Assembly: GCA_022711665.1 (NCBI GenBank)
Contig: JAKLEN010000008.1
Span: 62,001 to 126,000 of the forward strand
Reading direction: 5' to 3'
Length of the DNA stretch: 64,000 nucleotides
From: Acidobacteriota bacterium
GTDB lineage: Bacteria; Acidobacteriota; Aminicenantia; Aminicenantales; Saccharicenantaceae
Numbering within the stretch: position 1 is the stretch's first letter; the number at the start of each line of letters is the position of its first letter. This document shows positions 25,261 to 33,971 of the stretch, in pieces. Made by a program: the position numbers and the translations under genes. The notes under the pieces were generated by a model that was not told the DNA's origin, searched no databases, and was given only the letters and a program-made list of their open reading frames with translations.

Positions 25261-26471
25261 TCGTTGCCGACGAGCCGCATCGTCACGGTCCGCGTCTTGC
25301 CTTCGCGCCCGACCGTCAGCGTCACCGTGTCGCCGATCTTGTGGCTGTCCAGGCCGGCGAAGAGGTCGTCATACGATTTGATCTTGGTCCCGTCGAGCCC
25401 GGTGATGACGTCGCGGATGAGCAGCCGGCCATAGTTGTCCCGGTATACCCCCCGCAGTCCCAGCTGGTAGGCCTCGCTCGACCGGGCCACGTCGAGGACG
25501 ACGGCGCCCTCGATGCCGGCCCGCCGGGCCGCCTCGTCCCGGACGAAGGACACCCCTCCGATGTCCGGCCGGGTGACCTTGCCCGACTCGATGATCTGGG
25601 GCACGATCTTGCGGATGGTGTCCACGGGCACGGCGAAGCCGATGCCGCTCGACGCCCCCGACGGGCTGGCGATCATCGTGTTCATGCCGATGAGGCGGCC
25701 GGCCGAATCGAGGAGCGGGCCTCCCGAATTGCCGGGGTTGATCGAGGCGTCGGTCTGGATCATGTCGCGGATCGTCGTCCCGCCGGCGCCGAGCATGACC
25801 CGGCCCAGGGCGCTGACGATCCCGGTCGTGATGGTGTGGTCGAAGCCGAAGGGGTTGCCGATGGCGATGACCTTCTGGCCCACCTGCAGGTCCCGCGACG
25901 TCCCGATGGCCACCGGCTCGAGGCCTCCGACCTGCTGGCCGAGCTTGAGGACGGCGATGTCCTTCATGGGGTCGCGGCCGACGAGCGTGGCCTCGACCTG
26001 CCTCTGGTCGGGCAGGCTGACCATGTACTTGACGCCCTCGTTGATGACGTGGAAGTTGGTCACGATGTGTCCCTGGCCGTCCCAGACGAAGCCCGAGCCG
26101 CTGCCCTGCGGCACCAGCTCATCGGTCGTGAAGAAGAAATCCCGGGCGTACTGGAGGTTGGTGACATAGACGACCGAATTCTTGGTCCGGCGGACGATGT
26201 CGATCGTGTTGCGCTCGTCTTCCGTCAGGAGGGCGCTCAGCGGGGCCTGGCCGGCCTGTTCTCCCCAGACCGGGCTGTCGGCGGGGGAGGCGGGAGCGGC
26301 GGCGGGGACGGCCGGCGTCTCGGCCGGCCTGCCGGGGGCCGCCGCTTCGGAGGCCGGCCTCCCGTCCGCGGGCTGGCCGGCTTGGCGCGATCCCGTGTCG
26401 GCGCAGGCGAAAAGGGCCAGGCTCAGCGCCAGGAGGCCTAAACAGAATATCTTCCGTTCTCTTGGATCCAT
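25257..26471 (-). CDS. HtrA/DegP-type serine protease lipoprotein
   Basis: A 404-residue S1C protease. The signal ends LFAC (Cys23), predicting a lipoprotein; residues 30-70 are a Pro/Ala-rich linker. The triad is His141 (VTNFHVI), Asp171 (KDIAVL) and Ser249 (GNSGGP). A single PDZ domain fills about 310-404, unlike DegP with two. The ATG at 26471 follows AGGGAGAC; the frame is open further upstream but no site is seen. Such proteases degrade or sense misfolded envelope proteins. Confidence 0.92.
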   Translation of the reverse strand: MDPRERKIFCLGLLALSLALFACADTGSRQAGQPADGRPASEAAAPGRPAETPAVPAAAPASPADSPVWGEQAGQAPLSALLTEDERNTIDIVRRTKNSVVYVTNLQYARDFFFTTDELVPQGSGSGFVWDGQGHIVTNFHVINEGVKYMVSLPDQRQVEATLVGRDPMKDIAVLKLGQQVGGLEPVAIGTSRDLQVGQKVIAIGNPFGFDHTITTGIVSALGRVMLGAGGTTIRDMIQTDASINPGNSGGPLLDSAGRLIGMNTMIASPSGASSGIGFAVPVDTIRKIVPQIIESGKVTRPDIGGVSFVRDEAARRAGIEGAVVLDVARSSEAYQLGLRGVYRDNYGRLLIRDVITGLDGTKIKSYDDLFAGLDSHKIGDTVTLTVGREGKTRTVTMRLVGND

Positions 26472-26508
26472 GGTCTTGTCTCCCTTTCGGCGGACTGACC
26501 GCCCCGGA

Positions 26509-26537
26509 AATATAGTCCGGCCCGGCGGCCCTGTCAA
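26509..26537 (-). promoter_or_regulatory. sigma-70 promoter for the HtrA-type protease
   Basis: Minus strand: -35 TTGACA, 17 bp, -10 TATATT, back to back with the promoter for the 146-residue protein. Confidence 0.7.
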
Positions 26538-26574
26538 CGGGCGCGGGGAGGGCCGGCGCGGCCCCCGGCCCGGT

Positions 26575-26603
26575 TTGGCGGCCGGGCGGGAACGTGCTAT
26601 ATT
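26575..26603 (+). promoter_or_regulatory. sigma-70 promoter for the acidic 146-residue protein
   Basis: -35 TTGGCG, 17 bp, -10 TATATT; the ATG at 26644 is about 34 bases below the predicted start. Confidence 0.65.
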
Positions 26604-26643
26604 TTACTGCTGGCCCCGCGGCCGGAGGATATCCGAGGGTGTC

Positions 26644-27084
26644 ATGAAGATCGAATTGACCAAAGAACAGCTGGCCGCCCTGGTCAAGCTCGCCTACCTG
26701 GGCAACCGCATGGCCAACGACTGGCGGACCGACGACGTCATCGAGGAATACGACGAGGTCGAGAGCCTCGTCCTCGAGACCGCCCGGAAGCACGGCCTGG
26801 GGGATTACGTCGAATTCGACGAAGAGACCCATAAGGCCATCCCTTCCGGCGAGCTCGAGGAGAAGATGACCGAGGCCGTCGACTTCTACAACGACAACAC
26901 CTTCTGGGACCAGCTCATCTACCGCATGGCCGACCGCGACTACGTCCGCAAGTTCGGCGACGAAGCCCTCGACGAGATCTACACCGAGAGGGGCATGGAA
27001 CGGGAGCGGCCGCTCATCGAGAAGTACGAGAAGGAATTCAACGACAACGGGCTCGACCGCGTCGAGATCCGCCGCGACAACTGA
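26644..27084 (+). CDS. uncharacterised acidic cytoplasmic protein
   Basis: A 146-residue, strongly charged protein without a signal peptide or membrane segment. It looks all-helical: an N-terminal amphipathic helix (KEQLAALVKLAYLGNRMAN), an acidic middle (VIEEYDEVESLVLE) and a helical tail (RPLIEKYEKEFNDNG). GAGGGTGTC lies before the ATG and a good promoter stands upstream, so it is a real monocistronic gene. I do not recognise the family and assign no function. Confidence 0.8.
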   Translation: MKIELTKEQLAALVKLAYLGNRMANDWRTDDVIEEYDEVESLVLETARKHGLGDYVEFDEETHKAIPSGELEEKMTEAVDFYNDNTFWDQLIYRMADRDYVRKFGDEALDEIYTERGMERERPLIEKYEKEFNDNGLDRVEIRRDN

Positions 27085-27175
27085 CCCGGTTCTCCTTTTT
27101 ACGCGCCGGCGCTTTCCCGGCGTCGCTCCATCCCTCCGCCGGCCCCGGGACTCGGGCCGGATATTCACCCGGCTC

Positions 27176-27204
27176 TTGCCGACGGGCGCGGCAATATGTA
27201 AGAT
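27176..27204 (+). promoter_or_regulatory. sigma-70 promoter for the secreted papain-fold protein
   Basis: -35 TTGCCG, 17 bp, -10 TAAGAT; ATG at 27243, about 32 bases below the predicted start. Confidence 0.55.
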
Positions 27205-27242
27205 AGCCGGCAGGATCGAAGCGGAAAAGAAGGAGTCGCGCC

Positions 27243-28463
27243 ATGAAACGAGCCGCGCCCATGTTCATCGGACCACTGCTCATCCTGGCCTCCCTGGCGG
27301 CTTTCCCGTTCCCGGCGTCCGCCCAGGTGCCCCAGGCCATGTGCCGGGAAACGCTCGAGGCCTGGGTCCGGGACAGGAGCTTGGACGCGAGATGGAACAG
27401 CGATCGCACCGCGGTCATCATGGTCCGGGGCGGCGTCGAATACATCTGCACCTGCCCCAACCAGAACAGGCCGCCCGTCTGCACGCCCACCGCCAAGGCC
27501 AAGGCGAAAGCGTCCCCGTCGCCGTCCCGCCCGGCGGCCGCCCCGGCCCGGCCGGCCCGGGCCTCCGCCCCGTCGGACTTCGAGAACGAAAAGCAGCAGC
27601 TCATCCGCGAGCTCAAGGCCTCCGGCTTCCTCGAGCCCGGCTTCGAGAGCGACGGGGCGGCGCTCCTGGCGAGCGTCGGCGACCGTCCGCCGGCCGTCCG
27701 GGCCCGGGTCGAGGCGGCCGCCCGCGAACTGGCCGCCGGAGCGCCGGCCACCAAGTCCGAGATCAAGCGGACGATCGAGGCCGCCGTCGCTCCGCAAAGC
27801 GACGACGCGGCCGCCATCGCCCGGACCTTCAAGGTCAAGGCCGGAAAGGTGCCGCCGCTGGGCAAACGGTTCGACAACCTCAAGATCGGCGACGTGCTGC
27901 TCTGCCGGCAGCCGGCCGATAAGACGAGCCTGGGGTTCTACACCTCCGCTATGATCATCGGGACCGACCAGTACTTCACGGAATCGGGATTCACGCGCAA
28001 CGGGGCCTCGCACGTGTTCATGCTGGTCAAGGAAGTCGACGGCGTCAAGCTCTTCCTGGACAACATGCCGGGGCAGGGGACCCGCATCAAGACGGAGGCC
28101 CAGGTCACGGCCGAATACGCGAATGTCGGCCTGGACGTCGCCCGGCCGCTCTCGCGCTTCGACGCCGACCTGCTCTGGGGGGCAGCCCGGCAGTACGGGA
28201 TCAGGAGCCAGAAGGAGTTCGCCGCGAGGGCCGACAACTGGGTTGACACCACGGACTACGGCGTCTGGGGCAACGACGACATGGTTTGTTCCGAGACCAT
28301 GCGCTGGGCCCTGGTGAAGGCCGGCATGATCATCCCGGAATCCTCTTCATGGGCTAAGAGGAACCTAAAGACCATCGGATACGGGCCGGCCGACTTTTAT
28401 GAGGACTCGAGGCATTTCCTGATCACGCCGATCGAGTTTCTGCCGCGCCGGGACGCCAGGTGA
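27243..28463 (+). CDS. secreted protein with permuted NlpC/P60 (YiiX-like) cysteine-peptidase fold
   Basis: A 406-residue protein with signal peptide ending ASAQ. Residues 34-80 contain four Cys (CRE, CTC, VCT) that may form a small disulfide domain; 83-110 is a Lys/Pro/Ala linker. About 210-395 read like a circularly permuted papain fold, where His comes before Cys: KIGDVLLCR, SHVFMLV (His257), and later DDMVCSETMRWAL (Cys349). Known relatives are lipid or peptidoglycan amidases and peptidases. The assignment rests on motif order alone, so moderate confidence. The following gene begins 64 bases downstream. Confidence 0.6.
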   Translation: MKRAAPMFIGPLLILASLAAFPFPASAQVPQAMCRETLEAWVRDRSLDARWNSDRTAVIMVRGGVEYICTCPNQNRPPVCTPTAKAKAKASPSPSRPAAAPARPARASAPSDFENEKQQLIRELKASGFLEPGFESDGAALLASVGDRPPAVRARVEAAARELAAGAPATKSEIKRTIEAAVAPQSDDAAAIARTFKVKAGKVPPLGKRFDNLKIGDVLLCRQPADKTSLGFYTSAMIIGTDQYFTESGFTRNGASHVFMLVKEVDGVKLFLDNMPGQGTRIKTEAQVTAEYANVGLDVARPLSRFDADLLWGAARQYGIRSQKEFAARADNWVDTTDYGVWGNDDMVCSETMRWALVKAGMIIPESSSWAKRNLKTIGYGPADFYEDSRHFLITPIEFLPRRDAR

Positions 28464-28527
28464 GGCGATGATGAAGTCTTCCGGCAGGGATCGGGCCCCG
28501 GGATCGGATCGACGAAGGACACGCGAC

Positions 28528-30147
28528 ATGAAAAGAACAACCCCGGCGCTCGGCGCCGTCTTGGCGCTCTTCCTCGCGACCGCCATGGGCTTCGGTCAGG
28601 GGGTCTCTCCCGAAGCCCGGCGGTATTTCGAGGCCGGCCTAGCGGCCGTCGAGGCGGCCGGGTCGCCGGCGGATTACCGGGCGGCCGTGGCCGAGCTCGA
28701 ACAGGCTGCCCGGCTGGCGCCGGACTGGCCGGGCGTCTTCCGGGCCCTCGGCCTGGTCGAGCGGGCGGCCCGGCGCTATGGGGATGCGGCCCGGAGCTTC
28801 CGGCGCTACGTCGAGCTGGCCCCGGGCGCGGCCGACGCGGAGAAGATCCAGCGCTTCATCGACGATCTTGAGCAGGCCGAGGAAAGGGCCGCAAGCTCTC
28901 AGAAAGTATATGACCTGCTGCTCCTGCCATGGAACCAGGTGACCTGGACGCTGATCGACAAGAGGGGCGATGACGAGCCAGACTGGGAGGTCGAGCATCA
29001 GCACGATCCCGACCGGGGCATCGCCGCCCAGTTCAGGAACAAGCCGCTGTTCGCGATAAAGAACGGCGTCCTGTGCAAGACGCCTTATCGGCTGATGCCG
29101 GATTATCCCAAGTACATCGCCCCGGCGCCCGTCGGCGATATCGTGGTCGGCGTGGACGGCGGATCGTTCGCCTACCGCTACCCCATAGGCATGAACTGGA
29201 TCGAATCATACGATCGGCATAAGCAGCCGGTCTTTACGGGGCTGAGCGACGGCGAGCTGTCCATCGAGGCGGAGATCCTGTCCGTCGACCCGCCCCGCAT
29301 CAAGAGGACCCAGCGCATCGACTGGCCCGACGGCCTGACGACGGAGGCCTCGTTCACCTATGAATTGCGGTCCCTCGTCGCGGCCCCGGTCGAGCCTCCG
29401 GCGGCCGGGGGCCCGGACGTCGAGGGGCTCCTGGCCCTGGGCCGGGAGTCTATGGCCAAGGCCGACAACGGCGGGACGCTCCTGCATTGGGCCGCCGCGA
29501 ACGGCCACACGGCGCTGGCCGAGCGCCTGATCGCCGAGGGGGCGGACGTCGGCGCCCGCGACAAGAACGGGGACACGCCCCTGCACTGGGCGGCCGGCTG
29601 GAACAAGGCCGCGGTCGCGGCCATCCTAATCGCCCACGGCGCCCGCCCGGAGGCCAAGCGCAACGACGGGGCGACCCCGCTGCATGACGCCTCAAGGGCC
29701 GGCTCCTTGGAAACCGCCGATCTCCTGATCGCCAAGGGCGCCGACCCCCGGACCAAGGCTGCGGACGGCTCCACACCGCTCCACTATGCCGCCGCCAACG
29801 GCTGGCCGGCGCTCGCCGACATCCTCGTCGCCAAGGGGGCGGACATCGGGGCCGTGGACGCGAACGGCGACACTCCGCTGCATTGGGCTTCGGGATGGGG
29901 GAAGACCGAGGCCGCGCGGCTCCTGATCGCCCGCGGGGCCGATGTCAACGCCCGGCGCGGCGACGGAGCGACGCCGCTGCACGACGCGGCCCGAACGGGC
30001 TCCATTGACGTCGCCGGGCTGCTGATCGCCGCGGGTGCCGGCGTCGATGCCGAAGATGCCGGCGGCCGCACGCCGCTCGCGCTGGCCCTGGCGAACGACA
30101 AGAAAGACGTCGTCGAGCTCCTGAAGAAGAACGGGGGCCGGCGCTAG
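28528..30147 (+). CDS. secreted TPR/ankyrin-repeat protein
   Basis: A 539-residue protein with signal peptide (about 1-24, ending GFGQG). About residues 28-125 resemble TPRs (RYFEAGLAAVEAAG; AARSFRRYVELAPG). A middle domain to about 300 is unrecognised. Six 33-residue ankyrin repeats start at residue 317 (nucleotide 29476), each opening TPLHxA, then a capping repeat. Repeats 1/4, 2/5 and 3/6 resemble each other most, pointing to duplication of a three-repeat block. The ATG at 28528 is chosen because the signal peptide follows it and AAGGAC precedes it; an ATG at 28468 would add 20 hydrophilic residues. Confidence 0.82.
   Translation: MKRTTPALGAVLALFLATAMGFGQGVSPEARRYFEAGLAAVEAAGSPADYRAAVAELEQAARLAPDWPGVFRALGLVERAARRYGDAARSFRRYVELAPGAADAEKIQRFIDDLEQAEERAASSQKVYDLLLLPWNQVTWTLIDKRGDDEPDWEVEHQHDPDRGIAAQFRNKPLFAIKNGVLCKTPYRLMPDYPKYIAPAPVGDIVVGVDGGSFAYRYPIGMNWIESYDRHKQPVFTGLSDGELSIEAEILSVDPPRIKRTQRIDWPDGLTTEASFTYELRSLVAAPVEPPAAGGPDVEGLLALGRESMAKADNGGTLLHWAAANGHTALAERLIAEGADVGARDKNGDTPLHWAAGWNKAAVAAILIAHGARPEAKRNDGATPLHDASRAGSLETADLLIAKGADPRTKAADGSTPLHYAAANGWPALADILVAKGADIGAVDANGDTPLHWASGWGKTEAARLLIARGADVNARRGDGATPLHDAARTGSIDVAGLLIAAGAGVDAEDAGGRTPLALALANDKKDVVELLKKNGGRR
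29476..30069 (+). repeat. two tandem 297-bp blocks of three ankyrin repeats
   Basis: Blocks 29476-29772 and 29773-30069 each encode three ankyrin units. Unit-by-unit signatures match between blocks (HWAAANGH/HYAAANGW, HWAAGWNK/HWASGWGK, HDASRAGS/HDAARTGS). Confidence 0.75.
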
Positions 30148-30226
30148 CCCATCTGGTCCATTGAGAAGCCGCGGGGCCAAGTGAGCGTCCCGGCTATGAA
30201 GAGCGCCGCTGCGCCGGTCCCGCTCC

Positions 30227-30255
30227 TTGACCGCCATCGCGGAAGATGGTTTAAT
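30227..30255 (+). promoter_or_regulatory. sigma-70 promoter for the nitroreductase-like gene
   Basis: -35 TTGACC, 17 bp, -10 TTTAAT; the ATG at 30285 is about 23 bases below the predicted start and GGAGG lies between. Confidence 0.65.
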
Positions 30256-30284
30256 CGGGACGCACGGAAAATGGAGGGCCTATC

Positions 30285-31052
30285 ATGAAGAGATCAAGCC
30301 TTTCAATGCTCCCGCTGGCGGTCCTTCTGCTCGTTCCCGCCCTGACCTGGGGCCGGGCGCAGGACCTGCAAACGATCAAGCTCAACGAGCCGAACAAGAC
30401 GCGCGGGCTGCCGGTCATGGAAGCCCTGTCCGTCAGGGCTTCGGCCCGGGACTGGACCGACAAGGACCTCAGCCTGCAGGACCTGTCAGATTTGCTCTGG
30501 GCGGCCAACGGCGTCAACCGGCCGGACGGCCGGAAGACGGCCCCGTCGGCCATGAACGCCCAGGACGTCGATATCTACGTGTTCCTGAAGGACGGCGTCT
30601 ATCTCTACGACGCGGCGGCCCTGGCCCTGGTCCCGGTCCTGGCCGGCGACCACCGGTCCGAGATCATGATGATGAGGCCCGGCGGCCCGGGCGGCCCCGG
30701 CCCGAAGCCGGGAGATAAGCCGGGCGAGAAGCCCGAGGCCAGGCCGCAGGCCCCGCCGCCGGGGGCCAAGCCCGGTCCCGGCGGACCCGGCGGGCCGCCA
30801 ACCCAGGCGCCGGTCCAGCTCATCCTCGTTTCGGATATCTCCCGCTTCCGGATGGGGGAGACGTCCCTGAAGCTCGAGTGGGCGGCCCTCGACACGGGCA
30901 TCGTCTCGCAGAACATCTCCCTTTTCTGCGCGGCGACGGGGCTCGGCACGCGGCCGCGCGCCGCCATCGCCAAGCCCAGGATCAAAGAGCTCCTCAAGCT
31001 CAGCGAGACGCAGTATCCGCTCCTGAACCATCCGGTCGGCTACAAGCGATAA
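30285..31052 (+). CDS. secreted SagB/nitroreductase-family protein with Pro-Gly insert
   Basis: A 255-residue protein with signal peptide (about 1-25). [19 protein letters not shown] and [23 protein letters not shown] are the family's FMN-contacting opening and dimer blocks of SagB-type nitroreductases; [13 protein letters not shown] near the C-terminus fits the NxxLxAxxxGL block. Between about residues 128 and 168 a Pro/Gly/Lys-rich linker replaces the usual fold. FMN enzymes are normally cytoplasmic, so export is unusual. Its stop lies 51 bases before the isocitrate dehydrogenase ATG, with no clear promoter between. Confidence 0.75.
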   Translation: MKRSSLSMLPLAVLLLVPALTWGRAQDLQTIKLNEPNKTRGLPVMEALSVRASARDWTDKDLSLQDLSDLLWAANGVNRPDGRKTAPSAMNAQDVDIYVFLKDGVYLYDAAALALVPVLAGDHRSEIMMMRPGGPGGPGPKPGDKPGEKPEARPQAPPPGAKPGPGGPGGPPTQAPVQLILVSDISRFRMGETSLKLEWAALDTGIVSQNISLFCAATGLGTRPRAAIAKPRIKELLKLSETQYPLLNHPVGYKR

Positions 31053-31102
31053 GGGCCCGCTGGCCCGACAGCCCCGGCGTTCACAAAATCCAAGGAGGAC
31101 CC

Positions 31103-33334
31103 ATGACCGCGCACAAGATCTACTGGACGGAAACCGACGAAGCGCCGTACCTGGCCACGTACTCGCTTTTCCCGATCATCCAGGGATTCACCAAGGGGAC
31201 GGGGATCGAGGTCGTCAAGAGCGATATCTCGCTCGCCGGCCGCCTCCTGGCCAATTTCCCCGAGGTCCTGACCGAGGCCCAGCGCGTCCCCGACAACCTG
31301 GCCTTCCTGGGCGAGCTGGCCCTGAAGCCGGAAGCCAACATCATCAAGCTGCCGAACATCAGCGCCTCGCTGCCTCAGCTCCTGGAGACCATCGAGGAGC
31401 TCCAAAGCCAGGGCTACAAGGTCCCCGACTATCCCGAGAGCCCCAAGACCGAGGCCGAGAAGGAGATCAAGGACCGCTATGCCAAGGTCCTGGGCAGCGC
31501 CGTCAACCCGGTCCTGCGCCAGGGGAACTCCGACCGGAGGGCCCCGGTTTCCGTCAAGAGATACGCCCAGAAGAATCCCGCCAAGATGCTTCCCCTGGGT
31601 CCCTGGACCGCGGAGTCCAGGGCCCACGTCGCCCACATGACCGGCGGCGACTTCTACGGCAACGAGAAGTCGGCCACCGTGGACAAGGGCGTCGAGTTCC
31701 GGATCGAGATCCAGGGCCGGGACGGCGGGGTCAAGGTCCTCAAGGACAAGCTCAAGGCCCTCGACGGCGAGATCCTGTCCGGGACCTTCATGAGCAAGAA
31801 GGCCCTGCGGGCCTTCTACGCCGCCCAGATCGAGGACGCCAAGGCCAAGGGCCTGCTCCTGTCGCTCCATCTCAAGGCCACGATGATGAAGGTCTCCGAC
31901 CCCGTCCTTTTCGGCCACGCCGTCTCGGTCTTCTTCGAGCCGGCCCTGACCAAGCACGCCGCGGCGCTCCAAGCCTGCGGTTTCAACCCCAACAACGGGC
32001 TCGGCGATCTCTACGCCAAGATCAAGACCCTGCCCGAGGCCCAGCAGAAGGAGATCGAGGCCGACATCCAGGCCGTCTACGCCAAGCGGCCCCCGCTGGC
32101 CATGGTCGACTCCGACCACGGGATCACCAACCTGCACGTCCCGAGCGACGTCATCGTCGACGCCTCCATGCCTGTCGTCGTCCGCGAGTCGGGACGGATG
32201 TGGGGCCCGGACGGGAAGCTCCATGAGACCAAGGCCATGATCCCGGACCGCTGCTACTCGACTATCTACAAGACGATCATCGAGGACTGCCGGAAGAACG
32301 GCGCCTTCGACCGGGCCACCATGGGCAGCGTCCCGAACGTCGGGCTGATGGCCCAGCAGGCCGAGGAATACGGCTCCCACCCGACGACCTTCGAGATCCC
32401 CTTCGACGGCACGGTCCGGGTGGTCGCGGCCGACGGCCGGGTCCTCGTGGAGCACGCCGTCGAAGCCGGCGACGTCTGGCGGCTGTCGCGGGCCAAGGAC
32501 ATCCCGATCCGGGACTGGGTCGGGCTGGCGGTCAAAAGGGCCCGGGCGACCGGCGCCCCGGCGATATTCTGGCTCGACCGCAACCGGGCCCATGACGCCC
32601 AGGTCATCGCCAAGGTCGAGAGATACCTCCAGGGCCTCGACACGGCCGGCCTCGAGATCAGGATCATGGACCCGGTCGCGGCCATGAAATATTCGCTCGA
32701 GCGCATCCGCAAGGGCCAGGACACCATCTCGGTGACGGGCAACGTTCTCCGCGACTACCTGACGGATCTCTTCCCGATCCTCGAGATCGGCACCAGCGCC
32801 TACATGCTGTCGATCGTGCCCCTGCTGGCCGGCGGCGGCCTGTTCGAGACGGGCGCCGGCGGCTCGGCGCCGAAGCACGTCCAGCAGTTCGAGAAGGAGA
32901 ACTACCTGCGCTGGGACTCGCTCGGGGAGTTCTCGGCCTTCGCCGCCTCGCTCGAGCATCTGGCCGGCGCGTTCAAGAACGCCAAGGCCCGGGTCCTGGC
33001 CGAGACCCTCGACGCGGCCATCGGCAAGTTCCTGGACAACGGCAAGTCGCCGGCCCGCAAGGTCGGCCAGATCGACAACCGGGGCAGCCACTTCTACCTG
33101 GCCCTCTACTGGGCCGAGGCCCTGGCCGCCCAGGACAAGGACCCGGAGCTCAAGGCCAGGTTCGCGCCGGTGGCCAAGGCCCTGGGCGGGAAGGCGGCCG
33201 AGATCGACGCCGCCTTGATCGCGGTCCAGGGCAAGCCTGTCGACATGGGCGGCTACTACCACGCGGACCAGAAAAAGCTCGCGGCGGCCATGCGGCCGTG
33301 CGCGGCGCTCAACGCGATCGTCGACGCGCTCTAG
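31103..33334 (+). CDS. icd: monomeric NADP-dependent isocitrate dehydrogenase
   Basis: A 743-residue protein of the monomeric IDH-II type, which oxidatively decarboxylates isocitrate to 2-oxoglutarate in the TCA cycle. Diagnostic blocks: [24 protein letters not shown]-type segment ([13 protein letters not shown]), [38 protein letters not shown] and [15 protein letters not shown]. Length matches the family (about 740). AAGGAGG precedes the ATG by 6 bases. No neighbour belongs to the TCA cycle. Confidence 0.96.
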   Translation: MTAHKIYWTETDEAPYLATYSLFPIIQGFTKGTGIEVVKSDISLAGRLLANFPEVLTEAQRVPDNLAFLGELALKPEANIIKLPNISASLPQLLETIEELQSQGYKVPDYPESPKTEAEKEIKDRYAKVLGSAVNPVLRQGNSDRRAPVSVKRYAQKNPAKMLPLGPWTAESRAHVAHMTGGDFYGNEKSATVDKGVEFRIEIQGRDGGVKVLKDKLKALDGEILSGTFMSKKALRAFYAAQIEDAKAKGLLLSLHLKATMMKVSDPVLFGHAVSVFFEPALTKHAAALQACGFNPNNGLGDLYAKIKTLPEAQQKEIEADIQAVYAKRPPLAMVDSDHGITNLHVPSDVIVDASMPVVVRESGRMWGPDGKLHETKAMIPDRCYSTIYKTIIEDCRKNGAFDRATMGSVPNVGLMAQQAEEYGSHPTTFEIPFDGTVRVVAADGRVLVEHAVEAGDVWRLSRAKDIPIRDWVGLAVKRARATGAPAIFWLDRNRAHDAQVIAKVERYLQGLDTAGLEIRIMDPVAAMKYSLERIRKGQDTISVTGNVLRDYLTDLFPILEIGTSAYMLSIVPLLAGGGLFETGAGGSAPKHVQQFEKENYLRWDSLGEFSAFAASLEHLAGAFKNAKARVLAETLDAAIGKFLDNGKSPARKVGQIDNRGSHFYLALYWAEALAAQDKDPELKARFAPVAKALGGKAAEIDAALIAVQGKPVDMGGYYHADQKKLAAAMRPCAALNAIVDAL

Positions 33335-33423
33335 GGCGCGCCGTTTTCGACGGACGGGTGAGAGGGGTCTGCCGCCGGGCGCTAAAGGCCTTGTTCAGGG
33401 CGCCTGGCGCGCCGCGACGTCTC

Positions 33424-33837
33424 TCAGGACCGGGGGGCGCCGCGCCCGGCGGCGAGACGGCCGCGGTGGTCCAGGTACGGCCGGGCGTAGGCCTGGAAGT
33501 CGGCGGGGGAGAGGGCCGCGGCGGTCTTCGGGACGACGTCCCAGACGGACTGGGCCTTTTCGAGCATCGGGCACGATCCCTGCTTGCATTCGCCGCAGCT
33601 GGCGAAGCCCTTGGCCCGGCAGCAATTCCGCGCCTTGCAGGTCCGGCTCGAGTGGAAGACCTCCTCGTCCGGGCCCAGGCATCCGCCGCAGGCGATATGC
33701 TCGGGCGTCTCTTTCATTCCGTAGATCCGCCGCCAGGCGGCGACCGTGCGCTTCTGGTGTTCGACGCCCTTGACGTCGCCTCGGTACGCCGCACAACCCG
33801 AGCAGAGCACGCCGCAAGCGGACATCATTTCGCTCAT
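33424..33837 (-). CDS. Cys-rich DUF3795 protein
   Basis: A 137-residue protein with eleven cysteines. It opens MSACGVLCSGCAAYRG, then ACGGCLG, TCKARNCC and SCGECKQGSCP, the layout of DUF3795 (possible zinc or iron-sulfur binding). The function of the family is unknown. It has its own promoter, back to back with the beta-propeller gene. Confidence 0.82.
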   Translation of the reverse strand: MSEMMSACGVLCSGCAAYRGDVKGVEHQKRTVAAWRRIYGMKETPEHIACGGCLGPDEEVFHSSRTCKARNCCRAKGFASCGECKQGSCPMLEKAQSVWDVVPKTAAALSPADFQAYARPYLDHRGRLAAGRGAPRS

Positions 33838-33860
33838 CCGATTCTCCCCATCATGACCCG

Positions 33861-33890
33861 ATCATAGGCCCGGACGGCGAACATTGTCAA
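33861..33890 (-). promoter_or_regulatory. sigma-70 promoter for the DUF3795 gene
   Basis: Minus strand: -35 TTGACA, 18 bp, -10 TATGAT. Confidence 0.65.
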
Positions 33891-33918
33891 AACTGGACTT
33901 TCGCATCCTGAAATTAGC

Positions 33919-33947
33919 TTGCCATCCGGACGGGCGGGGGCTAGAAT
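33919..33947 (+). promoter_or_regulatory. sigma-70 promoter for the first beta-propeller lipoprotein
   Basis: -35 TTGCCA, 17 bp, -10 TAGAAT; only about 18 bases of leader before the ATG at 33972. Confidence 0.65.
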
Positions 33948-33971
33948 CGGCCCAGGACCATTTTGGAACGG

